64,000 nucleotides of DNA from Mobiluncus massiliensis. Its GTDB lineage: Bacteria; Actinomycetota; Actinomycetes; Actinomycetales; Actinomycetaceae. Positions 1 through 7,423 of this stretch are shown here, in pieces. The stretch covers positions 186,001 through 250,000 of the forward strand of contig NZ_OX458329.1 of the NCBI RefSeq assembly GCF_949769255.1, read 5' to 3'. The first letter of the stretch is position 1. Every line of letters begins with the position of its first letter. Made by a program: the position numbers and the translations under genes. The notes under the pieces were generated by a model. The model made no database searches. It saw only the letters and a list, made by a program, of their open reading frames with translations, and was not told the origin of the DNA.

Positions 1-1
1 G

Positions 2-1144
2 TACGCCTTGTTCCTTTACTCACTGGGCGGCATGATGGCTTTCATCAGCTCAGGGAACCTGTTGACCCTGTTCGTGGCCCTGGAGTTGATGAGCTTGCCG
101 CTCTACATCATGAGCGCGATGGGTCGGCGTCGCCGCCTGCTGAGCCAAGAAGCCGGTCTGAAGTACTTTATCCTCGGCGCTTTCGCCTCGGCATTTTTCC
201 TGATGGGTATCACCATGCTCTACGGCTACACCGGGACTTTGAGCATGGTCGAGATGTCCAACGCGGTGGCCTTGAACTCGGGCTTGGACTGGATGCTCCT
301 GACCGGCGGAGCCATGCTGCTGGTGGGCTTGTTCTTTAAGGTTTCTGCCGTGCCGTTCCACGCCTGGGCTCCCGATGTTTACCAAGGCGCACCCTCGCCG
401 ATTTCCGGCTTCATGGCTGCTGGAGTGAAAGTCGCCGCTTTCGGCGCCCTGCTGCACCTGTACAGTTTCCTCTACACGCAGCTGAGCTGGGACTTCGTGG
501 TCCTCATGTGGATGGTCATCATCGCGACCATCGTGGTGGGCACCTTCCTGGGCATCGTCCAAACTGACGTGAAGCGGATGTTGGCATACTCCTCGATTGC
601 CCACGTGGGCTTCATCATGATTGCCCTGTTCGGGACTACGGGTAGTGCTTTCACTTCCATAGTCTTTTACGTCTTGGCTTACGGTGTCGCCACCATCGGC
701 GCTTTCGCGGTCGTCTCGATTGTGCGTGACGAGGACGCAGAAGGCACGGTGCGCGGGGAGGCTTCGGCGCTGAGCTCTTGGGACGGTTTGGGGCGTAAGC
801 ATCCGGCCATGGCCGCCGCGATGGCTATCTTCCTGCTGAGCTTCGCGGGTATTCCTCTGACCGGTGGATTCATTGGAAAGTTCGTCGTGTTCGAAGCGGG
901 CTTGGCGGCGGATCCCGCCAACGGCATCCTGGTCCTCATTGGGTTGCTGGCCTCGGTCGTTACCGCGTTCTTTTACTTCCGGGTCATCATGCGCATGTTC
1001 TTTACCGAACCCGGTTCAGACACCGCTACCATCTCGGCTGGCGATGGCTTGACCAAGTGCGTCATCGTGCTGTGCGCGCTGGCGACCATCGCGTTGGGTG
1101 TCGCCAGCCAGCCGCTTTTGGCGTTGTTTACTCTGGGCGCATAG
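2..1144 (+). CDS. nuoN: NADH-quinone oxidoreductase subunit N (5' end outside window)
   Basis: This is an antiporter-like membrane subunit of respiratory complex I, which couples NADH oxidation and menaquinone reduction to proton pumping. The reading frame is open from the first bases, so the N-terminus lies outside the window. About 380 residues are visible against roughly 480-500 for the family. The visible part is almost wholly hydrophobic helices, with the conserved stretches KVSAVPFHAWAPDVYQGAP and VKRMLAYSSIAHVGFI typical of the proton-translocating antiporter domain, and a C-terminal end usual for NuoN. NuoN is normally the last nuo gene, which fits the change of function that follows. 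Its TAG stop overlaps a -10-like TAGTCT that may serve the next gene. Confidence 0.96.
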   Translation, partial: YALFLYSLGGMMAFISSGNLLTLFVALELMSLPLYIMSAMGRRRRLLSQEAGLKYFILGAFASAFFLMGITMLYGYTGTLSMVEMSNAVALNSGLDWMLLTGGAMLLVGLFFKVSAVPFHAWAPDVYQGAPSPISGFMAAGVKVAAFGALLHLYSFLYTQLSWDFVVLMWMVIIATIVVGTFLGIVQTDVKRMLAYSSIAHVGFIMIALFGTTGSAFTSIVFYVLAYGVATIGAFAVVSIVRDEDAEGTVRGEASALSSWDGLGRKHPAMAAAMAIFLLSFAGIPLTGGFIGKFVVFEAGLAADPANGILVLIGLLASVVTAFFYFRVIMRMFFTEPGSDTATISAGDGLTKCVIVLCALATIALGVASQPLLALFTLGA

Positions 1145-1147
1145 TCT
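1142..1147 (+). promoter_or_regulatory. -10-like box, leaderless start of the prenyl synthase
   Basis: TAGTCT ends 7 nt before GTG 1155, so transcription would begin at about the start codon. Its first three bases are the nuoN stop codon. No convincing -35 box is seen. Confidence 0.45.
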
Positions 1148-1154
1148 TGAACCC

Positions 1155-2207
1155 GTGAGAAAAAAACTGGCCGCTACGCAATACCCGGTCTCGACCGATT
1201 CTGTCTTAGAGACACCGGGCTCACTGGAGACGAAACTCCAGGAAGCCTTAGAGGATGTCGAACAGATGTTGGTGCGGGAAACCCAGACGCAGCGGGATAG
1301 CACCTCCGAGTTGGTTTCCCACCTGCGATCCGCGGGTGGAAAACGGATGCGTCCCCTGCTGACCCTACTCATTTCCCAGCTGGGAGCCCCGGATCAGCCG
1401 GTGTCCACCAAGGTTAAGCAAGCCGCGGTGGCAGTGGAGCTGACTCACCTGGCTTCGCTGTACCACGATGATTTGATGGACGAAGCGACCGTGCGCCGCG
1501 GGGTACGCGCGGCGCACGTGCAGTGGACGAACACTCTGGCGGTGATGGCGGGAGATTTAATTTTTGCCCGCGCCTCCCTGCTGGTGTCCGAACTCGGACC
1601 TAGCATCGTGGCGCAGCATTCCCAAACTTTCGAGCGGTTGTGCTTGGGGCAAATGCATGACATTTTCGGTCCCGGCGATGATGACGACCCCATCGAGTTC
1701 TATATTGACGTGCTGCGGGACAAAACCGGCGCGCTCATTGGCTGTGCGGCGCTGTATGGGGCGGAACTATCCGGCTGCGACGCGGACACGGTCGCGGCCG
1801 TGACCCAGTTCGGTGAGGATTTGGGCGTGGCGTTCCAGATTGCCGATGATGTGCTGGATTTGCAGGCCACCGAGGCTCAAAGCGGGAAAACCCCCGGAGC
1901 CGACCTGCGGGACGGCACGAAAACGCTGCCCGTCCTGCTGCTGGAAAAGACCGTGCAGGAGGGCCGGGACACCGAGTCCGACCGCGCCTTGTTGAAAGCG
2001 ATTAGCGATACGGACTCCCTGCAAGACGATGCGGTTTTAGCCCAGGTCACATCCCAGTTGGCGGCGCACCCGGTGACGGCGGAAACAAAGCGGCTGGCAG
2101 GAGAATGGGTGGAACGTGCCCTGGCACACCTGGATCACATTGCCGAAGGAAAAGTTAAGGCCGCTCTCTCGGATTTTGCACACTTGCAAATTAACCGCCT
2201 AAAGTAG
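1155..2207 (+). CDS. Polyprenyl diphosphate synthase (menaquinone side chain)
   Basis: This 350-residue trans-isoprenyl diphosphate synthase extends allylic diphosphates with isopentenyl diphosphate in the cytoplasm. Both aspartate-rich motifs are present: the first in HDDLMDEA and the second in ADDVLDLQ. The GGKRMRPLL motif and the RRG following the first Asp motif also fit long-chain synthases. Its position directly behind nuoN suggests it makes the menaquinone tail for the same respiratory chain, as is common in actinobacteria; chain length cannot be read from sequence here. I chose GTG 1155 because a -10-like TAGTCT lies 7 nt before it and there is no Shine-Dalgarno sequence. An upstream in-frame start at 1098 would overlap nuoN. 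Confidence 0.92.
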   Translation: MRKKLAATQYPVSTDSVLETPGSLETKLQEALEDVEQMLVRETQTQRDSTSELVSHLRSAGGKRMRPLLTLLISQLGAPDQPVSTKVKQAAVAVELTHLASLYHDDLMDEATVRRGVRAAHVQWTNTLAVMAGDLIFARASLLVSELGPSIVAQHSQTFERLCLGQMHDIFGPGDDDDPIEFYIDVLRDKTGALIGCAALYGAELSGCDADTVAAVTQFGEDLGVAFQIADDVLDLQATEAQSGKTPGADLRDGTKTLPVLLLEKTVQEGRDTESDRALLKAISDTDSLQDDAVLAQVTSQLAAHPVTAETKRLAGEWVERALAHLDHIAEGKVKAALSDFAHLQINRLK

Positions 2208-2232
2208 ACCTGAAACTGAGGAGGATATCACT

Positions 2233-2631
2233 ATGATTCGTAAAATTGCCGGACTGTGCCTGGCAGGAGCCCTGGTATTTAGCTTGACTGCCTGTGGAAA
2301 CGAAGCCAAGGACGGGACGAAACCCAGCAAGGATGAGTTTTCTACGGCTCTGGCTGACCAGCTCGCCGCCGCCAAGAGTGGTGCCGAGGGGGAGGCTAAA
2401 GATAAGCAGAAAGAGGCCGCTGTGGTGGACGTTATGTCTGTGGCTTTGGCTGTCTGCGCGGCCGATAAGGTTTATGAAGATTTGCCTTCCGGCACCGCGA
2501 TTACGGTGGTTGAGGGCCGGTTGAACGACCTGACGCCGGGACACCGTCGCACCGTCGACGATGCCGTGAAAGCCTGTGCGGAAGAGATCGCTGCTGATTC
2601 CAGCGGTAAATCCAAAAAATCCGGAAAGTAA
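2233..2631 (+). CDS. Small lipoprotein, function unknown
   Basis: This 132-residue protein begins with a classical lipoprotein signal peptide (positive MIRK, hydrophobic core, lipobox LTAC with Cys at about residue 21), so it is probably anchored to the outer face of the membrane. The mature part is hydrophilic and rich in Lys, Glu and Ala, with a Lys/Ser-rich tail. Two further cysteines could form a disulfide. A strong GAGGAGG Shine-Dalgarno precedes ATG 2233. It lies 25 nt behind the prenyl synthase, so it may be cotranscribed, and a strong terminator follows. I do not recognise the family. Confidence 0.8.
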   Translation: MIRKIAGLCLAGALVFSLTACGNEAKDGTKPSKDEFSTALADQLAAAKSGAEGEAKDKQKEAAVVDVMSVALAVCAADKVYEDLPSGTAITVVEGRLNDLTPGHRRTVDDAVKACAEEIAADSSGKSKKSGK

Positions 2632-2643
2632 GGCTTAGAACAG

Positions 2644-2680
2644 GGGCTTCGCCGCACATCTGTGCGGCGAAGCCCTTTTT
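2644..2680 (+). terminator. Rho-independent terminator after the lipoprotein gene
   Basis: A perfect 14-bp stem (2644-2657 with 2662-2675) with a 4-nt loop (ATCT) is followed by a run of five T, then AT-rich sequence. It ends the nuo/prenyl synthase/lipoprotein transcript. Confidence 0.93.
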
Positions 2681-2710
2681 ATTTTTGGGTACGCAGTCGC
2701 GCCGTTTGAA

Positions 2711-2772
2711 ATCTGCGTTTAAATCGGGGTTGGTGGTCTATATAACCAGCAACCCCGATTTAATCACCGATT
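2711..2772. repeat. Dispersed palindromic repeat, copy 1
   Basis: A 17-bp inverted repeat with one mismatch (2721-2737 with 2745-2761) flanks the 7-nt loop CTATATA. Nearly the same sequence recurs at about 45753-45815, including the flanks TGCGTTTAAATCGGGG and CCCCGATTTAATC. Both copies are intergenic. Confidence 0.8.
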
Positions 2773-2812
2773 TCCATCGGTTAACTCTGATTTCATGCGC
2801 TGAGGAACGAGT

Positions 2813-3366
2813 CGCGCCGTTTTGACGCTACTTTGTAGCGTCGGCGTTTTATGTTTTGTGGTGTTTCGCCTGAAACGGCACATCGGTGCCGTTTCTTAAC
2901 GGCTTCGCGCTGTTGCCGCGCCGATTTGACGCTACTTTGTAGCGTCGCCGTTTTATTTTTATGGTGTTCCGGCTGAAACGGCACATCGGTGCCGTTTCTT
3001 AACGCCTCCACGCTGTTGGCGCGCCGATTTGACGCTACTTCGTAGCGTCGCCGTTTTATGTTTTGTGGTGCTTCGCCTGAAACGGCACATCGGTGCCGTT
3101 TCTTAACGGCTTCGCGCTGTTGCCGCGCCGATTTGACGCTACTTCGTAGCGTCGGCGTTTTATGTTTTGTGGTGCTTCGCCTGAAACGGTGCACCAGCAC
3201 CGTTTCTTAACGGCTTCGCGCTGTTGCCGCGCCGATTTGACGCTACTTCGTAGCGTCGGCGTTTTATGTTTTGTGGTGCTTCGCCTGAAACGGTGCACCA
3301 GCACCGTTTCTTAACGGCTCCGCGCTGTTGCCGCGCCGATTTGACGCTACTTCGTAGCGTCGGCGG
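2813..3366. repeat. Tandem array of ~104-bp units, each with two hairpins
   Basis: Five complete units and a partial sixth begin at 2824, 2928, 3031, 3135, 3239 and 3343 (periods 104, 103, 104, 104, 104). Each unit starts with an 8-bp inverted repeat (GACGCTAC, 3-nt loop, GTAGCGTC). Complete units also carry a second hairpin with a 10-bp stem and 4-nt loop, for example 2872-2895. Units 1-3 have arms GAAACGGCAC/GTGCCGTTTC; units 4-5 have GAAACGGTGC/GCACCGTTTC, so both arms changed together. The array fills the gap between a terminator and the 3' end of the SDR gene. The partial last unit runs into that coding sequence. The period is not a multiple of three, which argues against a coding repeat. 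Confidence 0.93.
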
Positions 3367-4207
3367 CGCGCCCTTTGAACTCATTCATTGTGTCGGCGAC
3401 GCCGAAGAATTCCACCATCGCGTCCATGAAAGGTACCGGGAAGGCCTGCAAAATCTGTACCACGCGCACAATCGGGGGGTGGACCTTAAACTGGGTACCT
3501 TTGTCGATTGCGTCCAAAACCTGAGTCGCGACTTTTTCCGGGGTGAGGATGGGCAAAACCAGCGAGAACTTCGTTTTCACGCCGGCGAACATCCCGGTCG
3601 AAATGTAATACGGGCAGTACAGCAAGGTATGGACGTGCGAACCCATATGGCGCAGTTCCTCACGCAGGGATTGCGCGAAACCGACCGCCCCGAACTTGGA
3701 ACCGTTGTAGTCGCTCAGGCGTGGCACCCCGACCAACCCGGCTGCCGAGGCGATAGTCACCACCGAACCGCGGTCTCGGGCAATCATGCCCGGCAAAAAC
3801 TCGCGAACCGTACGGTAGTGGGCAATCGTGTTCACTTCGAAAGAACGCTGTACGTCGCGGTCGGTCGTTTCCAACACAGGTTTACCGGTAACGATACCGG
3901 CATTGTTGATGAGGATGTCGACCCTGCCGTACTCGCTCAAGGTCTGTCGGGCGGCTTCGTGCACGACCTCGGCATCGGTGACGTCCACTGTGAACGCCCC
4001 AGAACGGAAACGCGGCGCCGTGGCGGCAGCTTCCGCCATACCAGCCGTTTCCGCCCCGGCCTCGGCATTCAAATCCCAAATAATGACGGCTCTGGCTCCG
4101 CGCCGGGCAGCTTCCACGGCCATCAGCCGACCAATCCCGGACCCAGCTCCGGTAATCAACACCACGGCACCCTTTACCGGGGCCTTGAAAGGTTTGAAAA
4201 ACAACAT
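3347..4207 (-). CDS. Short-chain dehydrogenase/reductase
   Basis: A 286-residue classical SDR. The N-terminal nucleotide-binding TGAGSGIG motif, INNAG, and the catalytic Ser plus YNGSK (Tyr-x-x-x-Lys) are all present, so it should be an active NAD(P)-dependent oxidoreductase. The overall pattern, including the region around LLYCPYYISTGMF and the C-terminal hydrophobic stretch, resembles retinol dehydrogenase/17-beta-HSD-like SDRs, possibly acting on a lipid; the substrate is unknown. I chose ATG 4207 because GGAAGG precedes it and the Rossmann fold starts soon after. A longer frame up to 4303 would cross the divergent promoter region. The last codons lie in the final copy of the tandem repeat. 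Confidence 0.85.
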   Translation of the reverse strand: MLFFKPFKAPVKGAVVLITGAGSGIGRLMAVEAARRGARAVIIWDLNAEAGAETAGMAEAAATAPRFRSGAFTVDVTDAEVVHEAARQTLSEYGRVDILINNAGIVTGKPVLETTDRDVQRSFEVNTIAHYRTVREFLPGMIARDRGSVVTIASAAGLVGVPRLSDYNGSKFGAVGFAQSLREELRHMGSHVHTLLYCPYYISTGMFAGVKTKFSLVLPILTPEKVATQVLDAIDKGTQFKVHPPIVRVVQILQAFPVPFMDAMVEFFGVADTMNEFKGRAADATK

Positions 4208-4307
4208 CTTGCCCGCCTTCCTGCAGATTGTTCCCACCGAGGGCTGACATAGACCCCGGATTAGACCAAATTCTATTCCTGAGGCGCAATCGGTGTGGGT
4301 CAAACGG

Positions 4308-4313
4308 TAGGAT
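4308..4313 (+). promoter_or_regulatory. -10 box, leaderless start of lepB
   Basis: TAGGAT ends 7 nt before GTG 4321, and no Shine-Dalgarno is seen. The 113-bp gap is shared with the divergent SDR gene. Confidence 0.5.
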
Positions 4314-4320
4314 TGAGGAC

Positions 4321-5220
4321 GTGAGAAAAAAGACGCAGCTGACCCGGGACACTGGGGACCCCGCCGAACGCGCCGCAGCGACCCCCGAGGCCGAGCTGTC
4401 GCGCACTCACCGCAAGAAAACTAAGAACTCGCCGTGGTGGATGGACTTGGTTGTGGGGGTGGTCGTCGCCGTTGTCTTAATGGCGCTGGCCAAAGCGTTT
4501 GTTTTTCAGTTTTTCGTGATTCCTTCCGAGTCAATGGAAAACACCCTGATGAAGGGCGACCGGATTTTTGTTTCGAAAATGAAGAACTTTCAGCCCATTG
4601 AGCGCGGCGACATTGTGGTGTTCGAGGATCGCCACAACTGGCTGCCTGACGAGTTTAAGAACGACAACCCCACCGGTTTTGCCGCTACCGCCTTCGGACA
4701 AGCCCTCGATAAAGGGCTGCGGGTGTTGCAACTGAAACCCGAATATCCCGGGGGATACCTGGTCAAACGCGTCGTCGGGGTTAGCGGAGACCACGTGACC
4801 TGCTGCAATGTCCAAAATCAGATTGAGGTCAACGGCAAGGTCGTGGCGGAACCCTACGTGAAGAAGGGCGCGAACACGATTCCGGTGTCTTTTGATGTGA
4901 CCGTGCCCGCCGGCAAGTACTGGGTGATGGGGGACAACCGCGATAATTCCGGGGATTCCCGCTACCACCAGGACGACAACAACCACGGTTTCGTGGACGA
5001 GGAACAAATCGTGGGCCGCACTGTGCTGCGCTATTTCCCCGTGAGCCGGATTAAGACTTTTTCCAACCCGGGCCTCAATCAGCTGCCTCGCGCGACGAAA
5101 ACGGCCCGGCCCCCGACCAACCAGCCGACTCCAATCGACCAGCAGCCCCAGACACCGCCGCCTGCCACCGAAGCTGTCTCGCCCGGAGCCTCCCCGGAGG
5201 GCGTGAAAAACAATAAATAG
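4321..5220 (+). CDS. lepB: Signal peptidase I
   Basis: This membrane-bound serine protease removes Sec and Tat signal peptides from exported proteins. In the 299-residue product, a basic N-terminus is followed by one transmembrane helix (about residues 40-65). Then come the catalytic Ser71 in PSESMENTL, the catalytic Lys149 in GYLVKRVVG and the signature GDNRDNSGDSRYH. A proline-rich tail of about 45 residues follows the catalytic fold and is probably disordered. GTG 4321 is preferred because a -10-like box lies 7 nt upstream. It is the only signal peptidase I gene in the window. Confidence 0.96.
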   Translation: MRKKTQLTRDTGDPAERAAATPEAELSRTHRKKTKNSPWWMDLVVGVVVAVVLMALAKAFVFQFFVIPSESMENTLMKGDRIFVSKMKNFQPIERGDIVVFEDRHNWLPDEFKNDNPTGFAATAFGQALDKGLRVLQLKPEYPGGYLVKRVVGVSGDHVTCCNVQNQIEVNGKVVAEPYVKKGANTIPVSFDVTVPAGKYWVMGDNRDNSGDSRYHQDDNNHGFVDEEQIVGRTVLRYFPVSRIKTFSNPGLNQLPRATKTARPPTNQPTPIDQQPQTPPPATEAVSPGASPEGVKNNK

Positions 5221-5278
5221 CGCGGAAAATTCGTACCGTAGGCGGAGACTTCCCGGCGATATTTCGCTCGCTTATCGT

Positions 5279-5284
5279 TACAAT
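5279..5284 (+). promoter_or_regulatory. -10 box, leaderless start of the HtpX-like gene
   Basis: TACAAT, one base from consensus, ends 6 nt before GTG 5291. No Shine-Dalgarno precedes the start. Confidence 0.55.
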
Positions 5285-5290
5285 CAAAGC

Positions 5291-6142
5291 GTGAAGAAAC
5301 ATTTCAATGGCTTGAAGACCGCAGCCCTGTTGGGAGTGCTGTGGATGGTACTGCTGGCGATCGGCGCCCTATTGGCGGGCGGGACCGGCAACCGGATGTG
5401 GATCGTCGTGTTCGGAGCCATCGCCTTGATTCAAACCGCGGTGGGATATTGGAACTCGGACAAAATCGCTTTGCGCGCCATGAACGCCCAGCCGCTCACC
5501 CCCCAGCAAGCCCCCGAACTGTACTCAATGGTGCAGGGCTTGTGCCAGCAGGCCGGCCAGCCCATGCCGGCCTTGTACATTGCCCCGACCCAAACCCCCA
5601 ACGCGTTCGCGACCGGGCGCAACCCCCAGCACGCGGCGGTGTGTGTCACTCAGGGCATTCTGGACATTCTGGAGCCGCGCGAACTGCGGGCCGTGTTGGG
5701 ACACGAACTCATGCACGTGTACAACCGGGATATTCTCACTTCCTCGGTGGCGGCCGGTTTGGCCGGGGTCATCACGTCTATAGCTCAGTTTGCCCTGTTC
5801 TTTAGTGGGCGCGACCGTGAAGGCGGGGGGACAATTGCCGCGCTGTTGCTCGCCTTGGGGGCGCCTTTCGCGGCCTCACTCATTCAGTTGAGTATTTCCC
5901 GGACTCGCGAGTTTGATGCGGACGAGGACGGAGCGCGCCTGGCTAATGACCCGTTGGCGCTGGCTTCGGCGCTGAAGAAGCTGGAAACCGGGGTGTCTCG
6001 CGCCCCGTTGGCGCCCACTCCGCAGCGTCAAACCGTGTCTGCCATGATGATTGCCCACCCGTTCCGGACGCGTAACCTGTTCTCGACCCACCCCCCGATG
6101 GATCAGAGGATTAAGCGTCTGGAAGAAATGGCGGGGTATTAG
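5291..6142 (+). CDS. htpX: HtpX-like membrane zinc metalloprotease
   Basis: A 283-residue M48-family protease that probably helps degrade misfolded membrane proteins. It has two N-terminal transmembrane helices (about residues 8-25 and 33-50), the zinc-binding HELMH motif (His138-Glu139 to His142) and further membrane helices after it. The EFDADEDGARL region supplies the third zinc ligand, and the family ending THPPMDQRIKRLEEMA is present. The length matches HtpX (about 280-300). Start GTG 5291 directly precedes a basic residue and the first helix. Confidence 0.93.
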   Translation: MKKHFNGLKTAALLGVLWMVLLAIGALLAGGTGNRMWIVVFGAIALIQTAVGYWNSDKIALRAMNAQPLTPQQAPELYSMVQGLCQQAGQPMPALYIAPTQTPNAFATGRNPQHAAVCVTQGILDILEPRELRAVLGHELMHVYNRDILTSSVAAGLAGVITSIAQFALFFSGRDREGGGTIAALLLALGAPFAASLIQLSISRTREFDADEDGARLANDPLALASALKKLETGVSRAPLAPTPQRQTVSAMMIAHPFRTRNLFSTHPPMDQRIKRLEEMAGY

Positions 6143-6194
6143 TCCCGGAAACCCGGCGGCTGGGGGCAAAGTTTTGTCCAGCACGAAAAACCCC

Positions 6195-6200
6195 TAGATT
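6195..6200 (+). promoter_or_regulatory. -10 box, leaderless start of the deaminase gene
   Basis: TAGATT ends 7 nt before GTG 6208, and no Shine-Dalgarno is seen. Confidence 0.45.
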
Positions 6201-6207
6201 AGTAACC

Positions 6208-7251
6208 GTGAGTGAACAAAAGCGGGATTTGCGGGCTTTGCCCAAAGCGCATCTACACCTGCACTTTACCGGGGCGATGCGTCCCCAGACCCTGCTGGAG
6301 TTGGCCCGGGACACTCAGCAGCGTCTGCCGCGCTTTATGGGGGAAGGCGACCCCCTGCACGTCCCGGCTGACGAGCGGGGTTGGTTCCGTTTTCAACGTT
6401 CCTATGACCTGGCACGAGCCTTGGTGCGCTGCGAAACGGTGATGCGTCGCATCGTGCGGGAGGCGGCCGAGGACGACGCGGCGGAAGGCTCGCGACGTTT
6501 AGAAATACAAGTCGACCCCACGTCTTATGCCCCCTGGGTGGGCGGACTGACCCCCGCCCTGGAAATCATCCTGGACGAAGCGAAAGTTTCCGCGGCGGCA
6601 ACCGGGGTGGAAATCGGGGTCATTGTCGCGGCGTCGCGCACCCGCAACCCGATGGATGCCCGGACTTTGGCGCGTTTAGCCTCTCGCTATGCCGGGGATC
6701 AGCCAGGGGAAGTCATCGGATTCGGGCTGTCCAACGATGAACGTGCCGGTTCCACCCCCGACTTTGAACCGGCGTTTCGCATCGCCGCGAGGGCGGGGCT
6801 GGCCAGCTTTCCCCACGGCGGGGAACTGCGCGGCCCGGAACATATCGCCCAAGTGGTGCGCCACCTGCATCCCGCCCGCTTGGGCCACGGGGTCAGGGCC
6901 GCGGAACAACCCGACCTGCTGAGGTCGCTGGTCGACCATGGTATAGCCCTGGAAGTGTGTCCAGCCTCGAACGTTTCCCTAGGGGTGTATCCCACGCTTG
7001 CTGAAGTTCCCTTGCGCACCTTGACTGAGGTCGGCGCCACGGTCGCACTGGGGGCGGATGACCCGCTGCTGTTTCGCTCTCGACTGTTGGATCAGTACGA
7101 ATACGCCCGTCAGGTCGCCGGGTTTACCGACCGGGAGCTGGCCGAACTGGCTGCGGGCTCTGTCCGGGCCTCGCTGGCCAGCGCGCCAACCAAGACAAAA
7201 CTGCTGGAGCAAATCGATTTGTGGCTCAAGAGTTCCAATCCTGGGAATTAA
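6208..7251 (+). CDS. Adenosine deaminase family protein
   Basis: A 347-residue metal-dependent deaminase of the adenosine/adenine deaminase family, acting in purine salvage in the cytoplasm. The zinc ligands His17 and His19 lie in KAHLHLHFTGAM. Further motifs are HGGE, the RLGHGVRA segment with its active-site His, and the LGADDPLLF segment that corresponds to the double-Asp motif. The fold is complete and of normal length. Adenosine versus adenine specificity cannot be decided from sequence alone. The next gene starts after a 170-nt leader with its own possible promoter. Confidence 0.88.
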   Translation: MSEQKRDLRALPKAHLHLHFTGAMRPQTLLELARDTQQRLPRFMGEGDPLHVPADERGWFRFQRSYDLARALVRCETVMRRIVREAAEDDAAEGSRRLEIQVDPTSYAPWVGGLTPALEIILDEAKVSAAATGVEIGVIVAASRTRNPMDARTLARLASRYAGDQPGEVIGFGLSNDERAGSTPDFEPAFRIAARAGLASFPHGGELRGPEHIAQVVRHLHPARLGHGVRAAEQPDLLRSLVDHGIALEVCPASNVSLGVYPTLAEVPLRTLTEVGATVALGADDPLLFRSRLLDQYEYARQVAGFTDRELAELAAGSVRASLASAPTKTKLLEQIDLWLKSSNPGN

Positions 7252-7262
7252 ACGGGTAAAAT
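7234..7262 (+). promoter_or_regulatory. Possible promoter for the large membrane protein
   Basis: TTCCAA (7234-7239), 17 bp, TAAAAT (7257-7262). The -10 is good and the -35 weak. It would give a leader of about 155 nt containing the structured region at 7314-7392. Confidence 0.4.
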
Positions 7263-7313
7263 CTGATGATAGTTGCTTTCCGGGATGGCGACGAGTTTTG
7301 CTGTGTGCCTCTA

Positions 7314-7392
7314 GCTAATCCTGGGAAGGCTGCCACGGAAACGGCCGAAAGCCTGTTGCCGGCAAACTCTCAGCAATCTGCCCGGTGGGCAG
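7314..7392 (+). ncRNA. Structured 5' leader with glycine-riboswitch-like core
   Basis: A possible outer stem pairs CTGGGA (7321-7326) with TCTCAG (7368-7373). Inside, AGGCT pairs with AGCCT and GCC with GGC around the sequence GGCCGAAAGCC, followed by GCCGGCAAACTCTCAG. The blocks CCGAA(A/G)G and AAACTCTCAG are hallmarks of glycine aptamers, but the usual left arm GGGAGAG is only partly matched. A short hairpin CTGCCC-GGT-GGGCAG (7378-7392) follows, 31 nt before the start codon, and could be the switching element. The match is from memory of the consensus and is tentative. Confidence 0.35.
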
Positions 7393-7423
7393 CATTTGGA
7401 TTCACCAGCGGGAAGGCGTCGCA

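Noticed and set aside
2813-3366. CRISPR array
   Set aside because: The whole 104-bp unit is repeated with no unique spacers, and no cas genes are present.
2793-3384. Overlapping minus-strand frames of 74-135 residues in the tandem array
   Set aside because: They repeat the same Arg/Lys-rich text in shifting frames because the unit length is not a multiple of three, and they lack ribosome-binding sites. They are by-products of the repeat.
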